The position numbers and the translations under genes were made by a program. The notes under the pieces were generated by a model. It was not told the origin of the DNA. It did not search any database and saw only the letters and a list, made by a program, of their open reading frames with translations. From Mortierella sp. BCC40632 (taxonomy: Eukaryota > Mortierellomycota > Mortierellomycetes > Mortierellales > Mortierellaceae): a stretch of 64,000 nucleotides of DNA. Positions 1-13,500 of the stretch are shown piece after piece; position 1 is the stretch's first letter; every line of letters starts with the position of its first letter. The stretch lies in contig WAEK01000010.1 of NCBI GenBank assembly GCA_011634665.1, positions 678,001-742,000 of the forward strand. Direction: 5' to 3'.

Positions 1-14
1 ACCTCTTTCTAAAG

Positions 15-3000
15 ACCGTGATGCCACACGACTCTTCTATACTCCATTACCTAACAATGAATATGATAGTCCCGAATATGAAGGATCAAGGCAGTAAGTA
101 TTTTCGGGATTCTTGGCGCAGACCCGATTTGTGCAAGTTTATCCCTCTCACCAGCTATAAATTACCACTCAAATAACCTCGATAGGAGCTATTCCGAACC
201 CGTCTGGCTTGCAGATAGATGTAGTGTGGTAAGCCAAAGTTGATCTCTTTTGGATTGACCAGCTCCATGATGTGACACGTTGACTAAAGGACTACGGCGC
301 CTGATCATAGTTTAGGATTGGAGAAAATGAGACTTCATTTCCGCCTGATAATCTATACTATATGGTAATAGGCCTATTGCTCGATCGCAGAGCCGAAGGC
401 ATTGACCAGCTGTTAATCGACGAGAGGGTAAGGTGTAAATGATAAATTTATATTGTCAAGGATTGAATTCTGTTTCTCCATCAGCCGTTTAACATGGTTG
501 TGTTTCTCGGAGTAGAGGATCAATCTACACCCCCTTCCGAAAGAAGGTGAGTACTTTGAGTCCTATGAGCAAAGTTTATCGTATCACTTGCAACCTGACT
601 GTGCACTGTAACTAGGTAGTTCCAATTCCCCAATGTCATCACCATTAGGAGACATCTTGTTTGTCCGAGTGCTGCTACGATATCAAGTTTCCTCGGGGTT
701 TACTATTAGAATTATTCCAAAGGATGAATCAAGCCCTGGGTCTCTCTGGGTCTGCTATACAGAAATGTGCCAAAATCCACCAAGTGTTGATTCGTTTGGT
801 ATGTCAATCGATTCTACAAATGAATGGCTCACGGATACCATTTCCACGCATCTCTGACCAGATCCAACTTGATTCAATAACATGGTGATAGACTGTGTCC
901 TTCCTCGGGTACCCTCGCCAGTGAGAGCATTCCACATTCGACATAGTCTCAGTGGCGATCCAAACGACTTGCAGATACCAGCGAAAATTATAGAAGTCGC
1001 AGTTTCGGCCTCAAGATCCCATGCTGGAACCCTCTCTCGGGTTGGAGATAAAACGTTCTTCGATCTCTGGGAGCTTGAGCCATTAGAGACTCCTTCCAGA
1101 GTCACTTATCCGCACCCTCACACAGTGTCCAATGCTTCTGTTGTGGTCAATGTCAGTACTTCGTATCTTGACGACATCAAACTATCACTTTCATGGAATG
1201 GATCTCAAATCGTTGTTTACAGAACAAAAGATTCAATTCCAGGAGGGCCGCTTGTCTTCGAGTATACAGGACTTGCCCATCAAAAGCAATCCAAGAGTCA
1301 TCACCTGTATCCACCGCTAAGACTCTCAAATCGCCATGCCAGTTGCTCCAAGCTACAGTCATTAAGTGGAGATGCCATATTCACCAAAATCTCCACATCT
1401 CCATGGAGTGACGAGTCCGAGAGATTTGTAACTGGCGATCAAGATGGGTTTCATGTGTACAAAACCGCAAATTCGTGGGTGATGCTCTGTCACATTCCTA
1501 CTCAGCAACTCCCGAGGGAATTCCTATATTGGAACTTGGAATGGAGATTAGGAAACTCATTTTCAGTTGCAAAAGGTACTTTTGTATCGAGGATGACCCC
1601 CTATCAAGCCTCAATCTGGGATCTAGCTTCTGGGACTCCTAAACACCTCATTGACACAGAGAGCAAGATCACGGGTCTCTTCCTTTCTTCAACCGGAAAG
1701 ACCCTAGTAATTGATACGGAGGAGACTCAACTCCTATATTCGACAGTGTCTGGGGTCCTCTTCCAGAGACTTCATATGATGTCAGAGGTATGGGACGGAT
1801 ATTTCCCCAGAAACCAATTAGTTCTTGGTTTTAATTTCAACGACTTGCCACTCGACCGATTTATCGCATATCCAGGATATGTATCTCAATCGAAGAAGGA
1901 AACAATCCCTTTGATTAACTCAGAGCTCACAACAGATGGCTTCGATATTGAAGAAGGGTTAGGGATCGACAACAGCAAGTCAGTTATGGTGGTGTTCAAC
2001 CACGGATCGAACTTTGAGGTAGCTTGTCTGGAAGATTTACCAACGAACCCTGGAGCTGGACCTCAAGGTACTCCTGAACGTGGTTCAGATATAGAGGCCA
2101 CTGAGATAGATGACAAGGTGACACTATCCTATCCTGGAGGAACATTCATGGTCCATGCAACAGATTATCCAGATCATTATCAGCGCCAGCTGAAGAAGCT
2201 GGTAATGGATATCCGATTCACTGATGGAAATTCAAGACAGTATTGTTGGTTGGTAACGAAATGCTTTTTCCATGAGGGATCTTCTCAGCTTATGCTGGCT
2301 AAAGGGGATTCCTATTCACTAGAGTTCAGTATTTGGAAACTCCCTCAGTCTTCACAAGAGGAGCTCAAGCTACTCTACTGCCGAGAAGTAGAGGATCCTG
2401 GTGAAGTACTCAAGCTGAACACATGTTCTCTTGGAGGTAGTCCTACTCTCATCACCAATCATAGAAATTTCCAAATGATTCGAGGCAGATCGTTTTCACC
2501 GGATCGGTTTACACTGTTGGAGGCCGATGCGCTGTTCAAGATGCTATACTGGTTAAACATCGATAGTAAGCAAGAGTGCTCTGCGGTATCGGAGGGAAGA
2601 CTCAAATACCTTCGCTCTTTTGCCAATTACTACCCCCTTCCTGGCAATCGATCAGTGTCTTTGATGTCGAAATTCTGCAATTTCTGGAATGAATACGAGT
2701 ATAGCCGAGTCAAGTTGCTCTTAAAGGAACCATTCCAAGAAGTCTCTAAAAACTCCACGGACGACTGGATTCCTTTGAGAGCATACTTGGGAGGGTCCAA
2801 CCCTATCAGAATCATGCTCGACAAAGCCAAGACTGATCCCAAAGCAATGGAGGTAGCACGACTCCTTATCGGATATTGCCTCGACAGGGCAAAAAAGTCA
2901 GACAATGTCACTTACATCCTGTGCTTGCTCGAGTGCGTGGATCAACTCACTGCCAGATATGCTGACCTAGCGCTCCGGGTCACCAGAGGGTTTGCATATA

Positions 3001-5811
3001 TTCGGAGCCACGACCGGGAGTACATTATCAGAAACCACAAGATTGTACATCCCCCAGTACTCCGTCGGTTCTGGATTCTGAACAACCGCAAAATCTACGA
3101 GTGCCGGAATCCAATCCTTCAAGCGCAATTTACTGATAATGGATACGATCCACTCAACTCAAATTTTACAGAGGACGTGTTTGTTGCTCCTGTCAATCTT
3201 CTTTGGTCATTTGTCCCAAAGTCCGGATCTTCATGTAGTGAGTTCCCACTTGGTGATCCGAATCAACGCACGACATGGATGCAAGCCCTCTACCACAGCA
3301 TCCTGTTCAACATGAACCCTTTCAGCCATGTGTACATCCGACCTCGCTTCTACAGTCTTGAGATCATTGACAATCCTGCCATTGAAACTGTTGTCCAATT
3401 CAAGTGGTATGTGCCAATGGCAATCCTGTGTATTGAATATGTAGCTGAGACTGAGCAAAAAGATGGTCATCCTGACACTGCCGAGATTTCCCTCACTTTT
3501 TAGGAACACTTTCGTGTTTGCATTCTGGATGATTCGATTTGGGGCACAATGTGTCTACTCTCTCCTCATTGTGAGTGGAGCTCTGATGCAGGTCTACCTC
3601 AGAAAGAGGGGCCTACTTCTTGGAGTATTTTCAGCGATTATTTTTCTCTCGTCTGTTTTCCTTTGGTTTGAGTTCCTTCAGTTGCGAGAGAGTCGGTATT
3701 ATGTCCGGCTAAAGACGAATGCGGAAAGACAGAAAGAAATCAAAGAAGTCTCAAAAAAAGTCCCAGAAGAAGCCGCGGAAGAAAGATTCGAAGAAAAATG
3801 TGAAGAAGAAGAGGAAAAAGAAGAGGAAGAAGAAGAGGAAGAAGGAGAGGAAGAAGAAGAGGAAGAAGGAGAGGAAGAAGGAGAGGAAGAAGGAGAGGAA
3901 GAAGGAGAGGAAGAAGGAGAGGAAGAGGAAGAGGAAGAAGAGGAAGAAGAAGGAGAGCAAGAGCAAGAATACAAAGAATACACAGAGGCATATACAGAGG
4001 AAGAAGAAAATGAAAGTGTCCTAGAGGACACTCAGATATATCAGTCTCCATATTTCAGGTACATCGGAAACTGAAAACTGAGGCTAATGTTGCTAATTGC
4101 ACTAGACAATGTTCATGGATGAAGTCGTCTAATCCAATACTCAACACTATTCAATCTTGCATTAGGTCTCCTTACAATCTACTGGATCTGGCTTCTTACT
4201 CTTATCCGCTTGTGACAAGTGTCCACCAGATCGTTAATATCATTCGTGGCAGTCCAGATGCTGTGACCGCTGACTTTAGCTTCAGTGTGGTACTTGTGTT
4301 CTTGCACCTGGTATGTGGATCGAAAATGAAATGATGACTAAAAAGTCGATAGAGCACTTGGTCTATGAGTCAGACTATGAATGTGCCTTAATCGTCCCAC
4401 TAACAGTCTCTTCCAACCCATTCACAGCTATCTGAGCTCCGAGTTAGTGAGACGGTGTGCAAGTATATCACCATTGTATTTGGAATTCTCCGTGAGATCA
4501 AGGTGTTCTTCATGGTGCTTGCAACTAGTATGATCTTCTTTACGATCGCCATTGTTCATATCACCAATGGAGGAGTAGTTGACCCAAAGACAAACAGTGC
4601 TGATTCTCCAGATGATGCAAGGGGACAAGATAAACCCAACTTTCCTAGTGACTTTTTTGGAGCCATCACAACTGTGTATTTGATGATGGTAAGGTTGCTG
4701 GTGTCTTTGTTTCCTTAGATGGAGGAGCAGTACTACCAGCTTTCTATCAGCGAACCATATTCCATAACAATTAATACTCTCACCTCTAACCACTTTCATG
4801 TTCATGGATGTAGGGAGGGCGGTACGATCCCCTGAACAGCGACATGTTCCAAGATGGCGAAGGAGGTTTCCAGGGACTGTATAAGAACAAAGCTCTCCTA
4901 GTGATGCTGATGGTGTACTTTACATTCTCGTCAATCCTGATGCTCAATGTGTTGATTGGTGAGTCGATGTGGAAATGCGGACCAAACTCTCTGCCACTGT
5001 ATCCAGTAGCTCAGGATAAAATGCTAGGCAGACAATGTGTACTGAACTGAATGACTGAACAACTTGAAATGACTGTATACTCATCCCGCAATAGCTCTGA
5101 TCAACAGTGCCTTTGTCAAGGCTGACGACTCTTGGCGACAGGTGTGGCTCGAGAATAGACTCCGATATGTCGAGAGTGCCGAGAACATGTCGTATCACAT
5201 CCCTGGTAAGTGGTCTGAGTCCCTCTTGGATCTGGTCGAGGATGAAGCTTTGTTCTCTTACATCATCTGTATCTCTGATCTCCTGTTTGTATCTTGAAGG
5301 CTTCCGTGAGACATTTGACTGGTTCCCCAACATGGTCTACTACACAGCAACACCTTACCAGGTGAAGCAATACTGGCGACGGGTTGCCAAGAAGGATGAG
5401 GAGGTTATTTTTGAGGATGAGGCGATCAGTGGGTCATCCGAGTTGATTAATGAAAAAGACGACGAGAAGATCTCTGAGCAATCATTGCCGATACCAGGCA
5501 ACTCAGGAGTGGATGGAGAGTTGAACAAGCAGAACCAAACTCTGGTGAATGATCTCTCCGAGATCAAGGAGCAATTCGTGAGGCAGGAGCAACGATTCGA
5601 CAACCACGAAATGAAATTATCGGCAAATGTCTCTGAGCTGAGAGGAACCAGCGAGATTCTACACAAGGAAGTTTCGATACTTCGAGCTGACAACGTTAAG
5701 CTGAATGAAAGCATGTCGGAGCTGAAAGAGGGTATGCTTGAAATGAAACATGATATTCAAACCATTCTTAGAGCCTTGCAGCAGCTTCAAACGCGTAAAA
5801 ATAGTGAATAA
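15..5811 (+). CDS. Beta-propeller TRP-like cation channel, copy 1 (5' end outside window)
   Basis: Exon 1 lies before the window; bases 1-14 are the end of intron 1. Visible exons: 15-93, 186-228, 311-427, 516-546, 649-798, 892-3406, 3504-4058, 4166-4310, 4428-4688, 4814-4958, 5095-5205, 5300-5811. All junctions are GT-AG and the frame stays open for about 1,554 residues. Exon 7 (892-3406) encodes the propeller region, with WD-like text such as SIWDLASGTPKHLID, and ends in the TRP-type pre-S1 stretch before KWNTF. Exon 8 holds S1 and S2, exon 9 S3 and the start of S4, exon 10 S4-S5 and the pore helix (TTVYLMM), exon 11 the filter GGRYDPL and S6, exon 12 a TRP helix (SWRQVW..NRLRYVE), exon 13 a coiled coil. 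Two oddities: the S2-S3 loop is expanded by a long Glu-rich tract, and the Cx3C pair found in exon 7 of the other copies (before EIPE) is absent here. An AATAAA overlaps the stop codon (5807-5812). The family call is firm for the pore half; WD40 assignment is by motif only. Confidence 0.85.
3774..4015 (+). repeat. GAA/GAG trinucleotide-rich tract coding a Glu-rich S2-S3 loop
   Basis: Within exon 8 of copy 1, GAA, GAG and GGA codons run almost without interruption, densest at about 3799-3954. They give a strongly acidic segment with occasional Gly between S2 and the SPYFR motif that precedes S3. In the other copies this loop is much shorter and only modestly charged. The purine-only strand makes spurious long reading frames (poly-Ser, poly-Leu, poly-Lys) in other frames, which should be ignored. 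Confidence 0.9.
4436..5706 (+). repeat. Near-identical tract shared with copy 2 (12293-13563), introns included
   Basis: From early exon 10 to the middle of exon 13, copies 1 and 2 differ at only scattered bases, even in introns 10, 11 and 12. Exons 7-9 and introns 7-9 just upstream are clearly diverged, and the match ends inside the coiled-coil exon. This pattern fits recent gene conversion or unequal exchange rather than selection on the protein. Confidence 0.85.
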
Positions 5812-7529
5812 AGAGCCTGATAGAACAGGTTAACTGGACCGCGAAGTCAGATCTAATTAAACGGAATAGCGAGGCAAAGTCTCCTTCATTCCTTCATTTT
5901 CCATTCCTACTCGAAGGAGCGAGGTCGGTCACGTCATGTGAATAGGAGCGTTTGATTCATTGACAGCGATGAACATGTGATCAGCAACGAGCAGGTTGCC
6001 GAGAGAACTTTGGTTGAACTATTCCATCTCACCATCGTGTTCGCTCTTTCTATCTTGATGTTAGCTCGGTCCAACCTACCGCAAACACATCAAGTACAGT
6101 GTCGACAGAAACATCCTACATGCAGCTTGGCAAGTGCTGGTAGCTGTTCTTCCTAGAGTTCTAAGACAATCGAAAAAGTTGAAATGTTACCCACTGGAAA
6201 AAGGCACTTGTTTTCTCTTTTAGACAAGAACCCAATGGACACTCTCTGCTACAATAGTCTACAACTCAAGTTCTACATGCGTGTTCGAAAAAAAAAAAAA
6301 AAGAAATCCGCTTTCTTCTTTGTGTCTAGAAGTGATAAGGGCGAGTCCAAGTCTGGACCAAGAAAGGTATTTCGCCTCCACCTCAGATCTGAAGAGTGAA
6401 GTAAGTGCTCTTAAGGATAGACTCGGTCTCTTGATCCATTTGTCCTTTCTGATGGATCGGATGTTTTGAACAAGGCCATCGGTGATGCTCATGAGAGTGC
6501 GAGATCTTTACCACCACGACCAACTGAATGAAGGCCAAGGTCGATACTAGGTGTGCTACTGACCTGAAGATTCATGGATGGACGCAGAGGAAATAAGCAG
6601 AGGTCGCAGAAAATGAAGAGTCCGGATGAGAGGATATGTATACAGTGGCCGTTTTGCCTGCTTGGGATATGACCCCTTCTCCCCCTTACACTCAACCGTC
6701 ATTCGATCGCGTGGCATCCAGAGAGGGAGAGGACAATGGTCGACCCTTGACACTCTTGAGTCGACTCACCAACTCTGACCCAGCCCATTGGTCTAAACGT
6801 TGGGTGTGGTTTTTAGTCACCTTCTGTTTTCATCTGTGGTGGCCTCCTGGCAGCAGCAAGGAGAACCGCTGCCATGCTTCCAGAAAATCTGCGCTCGCCC
6901 CGGGAAGCCAACTATGTACAACGCGTCAAACTCTAAGAGGTAGTCAAGCTCTACCCATGACATTAGCAAGATATCCAAAGCAGCATAGGTTGGAGCAGTA
7001 GCACTAGCTGATTAGAGTCCCTAAGTCAAACTTGTTGCCTTTGCCGATGGTGACAGCAGCTTCACTTTTTTTTTTTTTTTTTTTGTGATCTCACAATTCC
7101 TGGAAGAAAACACCGGCCCATGTCGCTTGTACCATGTCCAAAAACTGAGTGCTGTAGAATCTAGGCCTTGCTTCTGATGAGAGGCATGGATGGAAAATGA
7201 CATGAAGAATGGAGCAGCTCGTTCCTAAAGTGAATCTGGAGGTTGTGAATGAGGCCCATTAGCTCCATGGGTGACAACAAGTTTAAGCAATCCTTGGTCC
7301 TCCGTTGTGGCTGTGGGACTGATCGGTCGTGTCCAAAGAGGTAGAAGAAGGATGTGCGAGGGCGGGAGAGAACAGAAAGAGGGCGGAGTCGACTAAGGAG
7401 AGTCATGTCATGCCCACACAAATCTTTGCTCCTCCTCCATTTCACATTGCTCCATTCCGCACTGCTACCTCCATTGCCTCACCTTCAGTCCAGCACCGTC
7501 CCTTCCATAGTCTCATCGAAAAGTCACCC
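5812..7529. other. Intergenic region between copies 1 and 2
   Basis: No credible gene. The first part resembles the 3' flanks of other copies (a GATAGA-like post-stop sequence, later a GCAGCTTGRCAA-like stretch near 6122 also seen near 23728). Homopolymers: a poly(A) near 6289-6303 and a poly(T) near 7068-7084. The last 600 bp resembles the upstream regions of copies 4, 5, 6 and 10. Short open frames on either strand have no recognisable content. Confidence 0.7.
6945..7205 (+). promoter_or_regulatory. Conserved upstream block, copy 2
   Basis: A block starting with text like GACATTAGCAAGATATCCAAA and including TTGTTGCCTTTGC and CTGTAGAATCTAGGC is recognisable about 330-580 bp before the ATG. 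Diverged versions occur before copies 5 (twice), 6 and 10, and a partial one before copy 4. It contains no conserved reading frame. It may be promoter or untranslated leader; function is inferred from position only. Confidence 0.45.
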
Positions 7530-10500
7530 ATGGTTGAGACTCCTCTCTCAACACCCTCTAAGCCAGAGGAAACCGTGGTTACTATTGAGCCTAGTACCAC
7601 AGCTAGCCAAGGGGTCAACACAGGCGACAGCCGCGACAAGTCGACCGACCAAGCCAGTCAAGAGGACTCCAAAGCCAACAGCAAGGCTACTTGGCTTGGT
7701 AATAGAGAGACAGTCTCCGTTGGTCCAGGCAACACATCCAACAAGAGTCTTCGCCAAGAGTCCTCTTCCTCCTCCTCTTCCTCCCCTTCCACCCCGACTC
7801 GGCTGGATACCATCCAGGAATGTGGCACCACAGGAGAAGCAATAGTCCAGCCTCATAGGCATCACAGGGACTCGAAAGAAAGTGACAATCCTCGATCGAC
7901 TCAATGTGCCAGCGAGAGACCAAAGATGCCACTATTCACAACCATTGAAGAATACGAGACCCAAATGCAAAAAGATCTTGCCACCCATACCCCTGGTATG
8001 AAATGCTAAGTGTTCCCCGAGACAAAGTCTTTTCCGAGTTCGACTTTTGCCTTGTAGAGGTCATGACAGAAATACTAACCCATACATAAAGACCATGATA
8101 ATCTGCGACTATTCTATCGTCGCTCACTTGATCTCTTTGATAATGCTTTTATTAACAAGCCAAGCAAGTAAGTGACCCAGGATGTATGTTTGGACTTGAT
8201 TCGCATTGGATCGCTTCTCACTCCAACCAAAAAACATTAACCTAAACGAGATTTATAGAGAGTATTTACCGCCCGTTCCGCTTGTGTGGGGCCTTGAGGT
8301 GATCTATGGTTAATTTTAAGTAAGTCGTTTTCGTATTATGAAACAGCAAGCTAAAAGGCCATGGTAGCGCGCTACCATTACAGCTTTGTAATGAAGAGAT
8401 AGATACTTCAGTACAGCCTGGAGAGGCATACTATCTGGTAATATGCTTCATGGTCGATAAGAAAGCCGAGGGTATCGACTGCTTGTCAATCAACGACCAG
8501 GTACGGTATACAAGAGAAAGTAACTTTTTTCCATGACCAAAGCCTATATCTCCTTCCTCAATTTAACAAGATTGTGTTCTTGGAGTAGAAGGTCAACTTA
8601 AGCTCTCTTGTCAAGGCAGGTGAGTAGAAATGAACAAAAGAGCTATCGTACCTTCCACTTGCTTTTAACCGGACCGTATTCTCCTCTAACGACTCTATCA
8701 TAACTACTTTGATAGAAGAGGTCTCCTTTATCAGAGTACTGCTACGATGTCATGTTACGCCGAAGGATAGACTTTACGTAAAACACAAAGACTCCTTGAA
8801 CCTAGGATCTCTACTGCTCTGCTATGTCGAGCTGAGCCAGAGCTCGCCAAGCGATGATTCGTATGGTATGTTGTTATGAATGTATTGGTTGGTCGATTCT
8901 ACAAGAGGAGAACGTTTGGAAGTCGTTTCCAGGAGTCTCTAATTATAAAAAGCTTGACTCGGCGATGCGGCGATAGACTGTATCTTTCCTAAGATACCTT
9001 CACCAGCAAGAGCATTCCACATTCGACATAGTCCTAGCGGGGACCCAAATGAATTACAGGTCCCGGTGACTATTCGGGAGGTCGCAATCTCGGCTTCAAG
9101 ATCTCACGCTGCAACCCTCTCATTAGTTGGGAACACGACATTCCTTGATCTCTGGGAGCTAGAGCCATCGGACACTGCCTCCAGAGCTACTTATCCGTAC
9201 CCTTATACAGTATCCAGTGCCTCCATTACTGACATCCATGACCCTCTCCCACTTTACGACATCAGACTGTCATTGTCGTGGGATGGATCTCAGATCACTC
9301 TTCACAGGGCACTCTGCTTACCACCGGGGAAGACATTTGTCTTCGAGCGTTCTGGAAATGCCCATCAACATCATCCTCAGGGTCAGCAAACGTCCCAACC
9401 TCTCCAACTCTCAAATCGTTACACTCATTGCTCCAAGCTACAGTCATTTAGTGGGGAAGCCATGTTCACCAATATCTCCACATCTCAATGGGGTAACGGG
9501 TCCGAAAGATTTGTGGCCTGCGACCAACAGGGGTTTAGTGTGTACAAGACCACAGGTCCATGGGAGATGCTCTACCACATTCCACTTCCGCTTTTATGTG
9601 ATATCCGAAAAAAGCATTGGTCGATAAGGCAAACAGGGATCACGTTTACGGCAACAGAAGGTACTTTTGTTTTGCTGATGTCACCTTTCCAAGTCTCCAT
9701 CTGGAATATAGCTACTGGAACACCAAAACACCTCATTGACACAACGAGTAGGATTACAGGTCTTTTCCTTTCTTCAACCGGAAAGACCTTAGTAATCGCC
9801 ACGGAGGGAACTCAACTCCTGTATTCAACAGTGTCTGGGGTTCTTTTCCAGAGGCTTTTTAAGACATCAAAGGTATGGAGTGGATACTTCCAAGCAAGCA
9901 AAGACGTTCCTGGCTTAAACCTAGACGATCTGCCATCCAACCGATTTATCGCATATCCAGGAGATATGTCTCAATCAAAGAGAGAAGCAATCCCCCTTGT
10001 TCAATCGGAGCTCACGATAGATGGATTCAATGTTGAAGAGAATTTGGATGCTGATACCGTCAAATCAACTATGGTGGTTTACAATCACGTATCAAGCTTT
10101 GAGGTGGCCTACCTGAAAGACTTTCCAGCGCGCCCTGAAGAAGAGCCTCAATGTAATGGTGAATGTGACTCAAATCTATTCGAAACTCCCGAGATCGTAT
10201 TAGAGGCGACGACACTCTATCCTGGAGGATCATTTGTGGTCCACGCTTCAGACTATTCGGATAGAGATGAGTGTCATTGGAGGAAACTAGTAATGGATAT
10301 CCAATTCGCCAATGGCGTCTCACGACGGTATTGTTGGATGGCATCCAAATGCTTTATCCATGAGGGGTCCTCTCAGCTTATGATGGTGAGAGAGATCGCA
10401 TTTGCATTAGAGTTCTCGATTTGGAGACTTCCACAGTCCTCACAAGAAGGGCTCAAACTACTTTATTGCTGGGGAGTAGACGATGTGGATAGAACGCTCA

Positions 10501-13500
10501 AACTGAGGACATGTTCTCATGGAGGCAATCCGACTCTCTGCAGCTGCGATGGACACACAATCCGGATATTTAGTGGTAGATCGTTTGCTCCTGATCAATT
10601 TACGCCGGAAGAGGCCAAGGTCCTGTTTAAGATGTTACGACAGTTAAATATTGATGACAGGTATGAGTGTTCTACAGTATCGGATGCAAAGCTCAAGTAC
10701 CTTCGTTCTTTTATCAACTACTATCCCCACCCCGAAAATCAATCGGTGTCTTTAATATCAGAATTCTGCGGGCGGTGGACTGAACATGAGCACGACCAAA
10801 TCAAGTGTCTCTTGGAAAAGCTACTCCAAGAAGATTCCGGCAGCTCCACCAATAACTGGATTCCTTTAAGAGTATACTTGGGAGGGTCCAATCCTGTCGG
10901 AATCATTCTTGACAAGGCCAACACTAATCCAACAGCGATGGAGATAGCACGAATCCTCATAAGATATTGCCTCAACAGGGCAAAAAAATCAAACGACATT
11001 ACGTACATCCTGTATTTGCTCGAGTGTGAGGATAGACTCATTGGCAGGTATACCGATCTAGCGCTTCAGGTCACCAGAGGGTTTGCGTTTATCCGGTACC
11101 AAAGTCGAGAGTTGATTATCGAAAACCACAAAATCATACACCCTCCAACGCTCCATTTGTCTTGGACTTCGAACAGCCGCAAGCTCTACGAGTGCAGGAA
11201 TCCGATCCTTCAGCTTCATAAAACCAATGAAATATATGATTCACTCAATGACAACTTTACAGAGGATATATTTATTGCTCCTGTCGGTCTTGTCTGGTCG
11301 TTTGTCCCAAAGACAGGGTCTTCGTTCAATGAATTCCCAGCTCCCTACTCAATCCAGAAGACAACATGGATACAAGTTCTCTACCACAGTATCCTCTTCA
11401 ACATGAGCCCTTTCGGCCATGTGTATATCCGGCCTCGCTTCTATAGTCTCGAGATCCTTGACAATCCTGCTATCGAGGCTGTAGTCCAGTACAAGTGGTA
11501 TGTGCTAAAGACTCTTGGATCTGCGGTAATAAGAGAGTGGATAGCTGGTTGAACTGACTTTGCTGACACTTGATCTCTTCTAGGAACACATTCGTGTATG
11601 CAATTTGGATGGTCCGGTTCGCGACCCAATGTGCCTACTCTCTTCTCATTCTGAGCGGTGCTCTGATGCAGGTCTACCAGAGAGAGAAGGGTCCACTACT
11701 TGGAGTATTTTCAGCCATCGTTTTTCTCTCGGGTGTTTTCCTCTGGCTCGAGTTCCTTCAATTGCGAGAAAGTTGGTATCATGTCCAGCTAGATGCAAAT
11801 ACAAATAGAAAGGATCATTGGGAAGAGGAAGGAGACGAGGCAATAATGAAAGAAAAGGAAAGTATTCCAGAAGACATTCAGAGGTCTAGGTCTCGATATT
11901 TCAGGTACACCGGAAACTGAGGGTTGAAACCATTGTTAATGATGACACTAGGCGGTGTACGCAGAAGGGATCGCCTTATTCAACACTCAATCCTATCCAA
12001 TCCTGAATTAGGTCTCCTTACAACCTACTAGATCTGGCAACTTACTCCTATCCACTTGTGACAAGTGTCCACCAGATTGTCAATATTGTTCGTGGTAATA
12101 CAGAGGCTGTAACCGCCGACTTTAGCTTTAGTGTAGTACTTGTGTTCCTGCACCTGGTATGTATTGAGAATGACATGACAAAAAAAAAAAAAAAAAAAAA
12201 AAAACCTAGTAACTGGTCTACGGTCTAGACCGTGAACATGATTTGATCGTTCCACTGACAGTCTCTTCCAACATGCTCTAATAGCTAGCTGAGCTCCGAG
12301 TGAGTGATACAGTGTGCAAGTATATCACCATTGTATTTGGAATTCTCCGTGAGATCAAGGTGTTCTTCATGGTGCTTGCAACTAGTATGATCTTCTTTAC
12401 GATCGCCATTGTTCATATCACCAATGGAGGAGTGGTTGACCCAAGGACAAACAGTGCTGATTCTCCAGATGATGCAAGGGGACAAGATAAACCCAACTTT
12501 CCTAGTGACTTTTTTGGAGCCATCACAACTGTGTATTTGATGATGGTAAGGTTGCTGGTGTCTTTGTTTCCTTAGATGGAGGAGCAGTACTGCCAGCTTT
12601 CTATCAGCGAACCATATTCCAGGACAGTTAATACTCTCACCTCTAACCACTTTCGTGTTTCTGGATGTAGGGAGGGCGGTACGATCCTCTGAACAGCGAC
12701 ATGTTCCAAGATGGCGAAGGAGGTTTCCAGGGACTGTATAAGAACAAAGCTCTGCTGGTGATGCTGATGGTGTACTTTACATTCTCGTCAATCCTGATGC
12801 TCAATGTGTTGATTGGTGAGTCGATGTGGAAGTGCGGACCAAACTCTCTGCTACTGTATCCAGTAGCTCAGGATAAAACACCAGGCAGACAATGTGTACT
12901 GAACTGAATGACTGAACAACTTGAAACGACTGTATACTCATCCCGCAATAGCTCTGATCAACAGTGCCTTTGTCAAGGCTGACGACTCTTGGCGACAGGT
13001 GTGGCTCGAGAATAGACTCCGATATGTCGAGAGTGCCGAGAACATGTCGTATCACATCCCTGGTAAGTGGTCGGAATCCCTCTTGGATCTGGTCGAGGAT
13101 GAAGTTTTGTTCTCTTACATCATCTGTATCTCTGATCTCCTGTTTGTATCTTGAAGGCTTCCGTGAGACATTTGACTGGTTCCCCAACATGGTCTACTAC
13201 ACAGCAACGCCTTACCAGGTGAAGCAATACTGGCGACGGGTTGCCAAGAAGGATGAGGAGGTTATTTTTGAGGACGAGGCGACCAGCGGGTCATCCGAGT
13301 TGATGAATGACAAAGACGACGAGAAGATATCTGAACAACCATTGTCGATACCAAGCAACTCCGGAGTGGATGGAGACTTGAACAAGCAGAACCAGACTCT
13401 GGTGAATGATCTCTCCGAGATCAAGGAACAATTCATGAGGCAGGAGCAACGATTCGACAACCACGAAATGAAATTATCGGCAAATGTCTCTGAGCTGAGA

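Noticed and set aside
3699..4051. Several long open frames (poly-Ser, poly-Leu, poly-Lys) over the Glu-rich tract
   Set aside because: They are shadows of the GAA/GAG repeat in other frames and strands.
8092..8298. A possible frameshift between exons 2 and 3 of copy 2
   Set aside because: Recounting the donor position (exon 2 ends at 8167) restores phase with the 40-nt exon 3.
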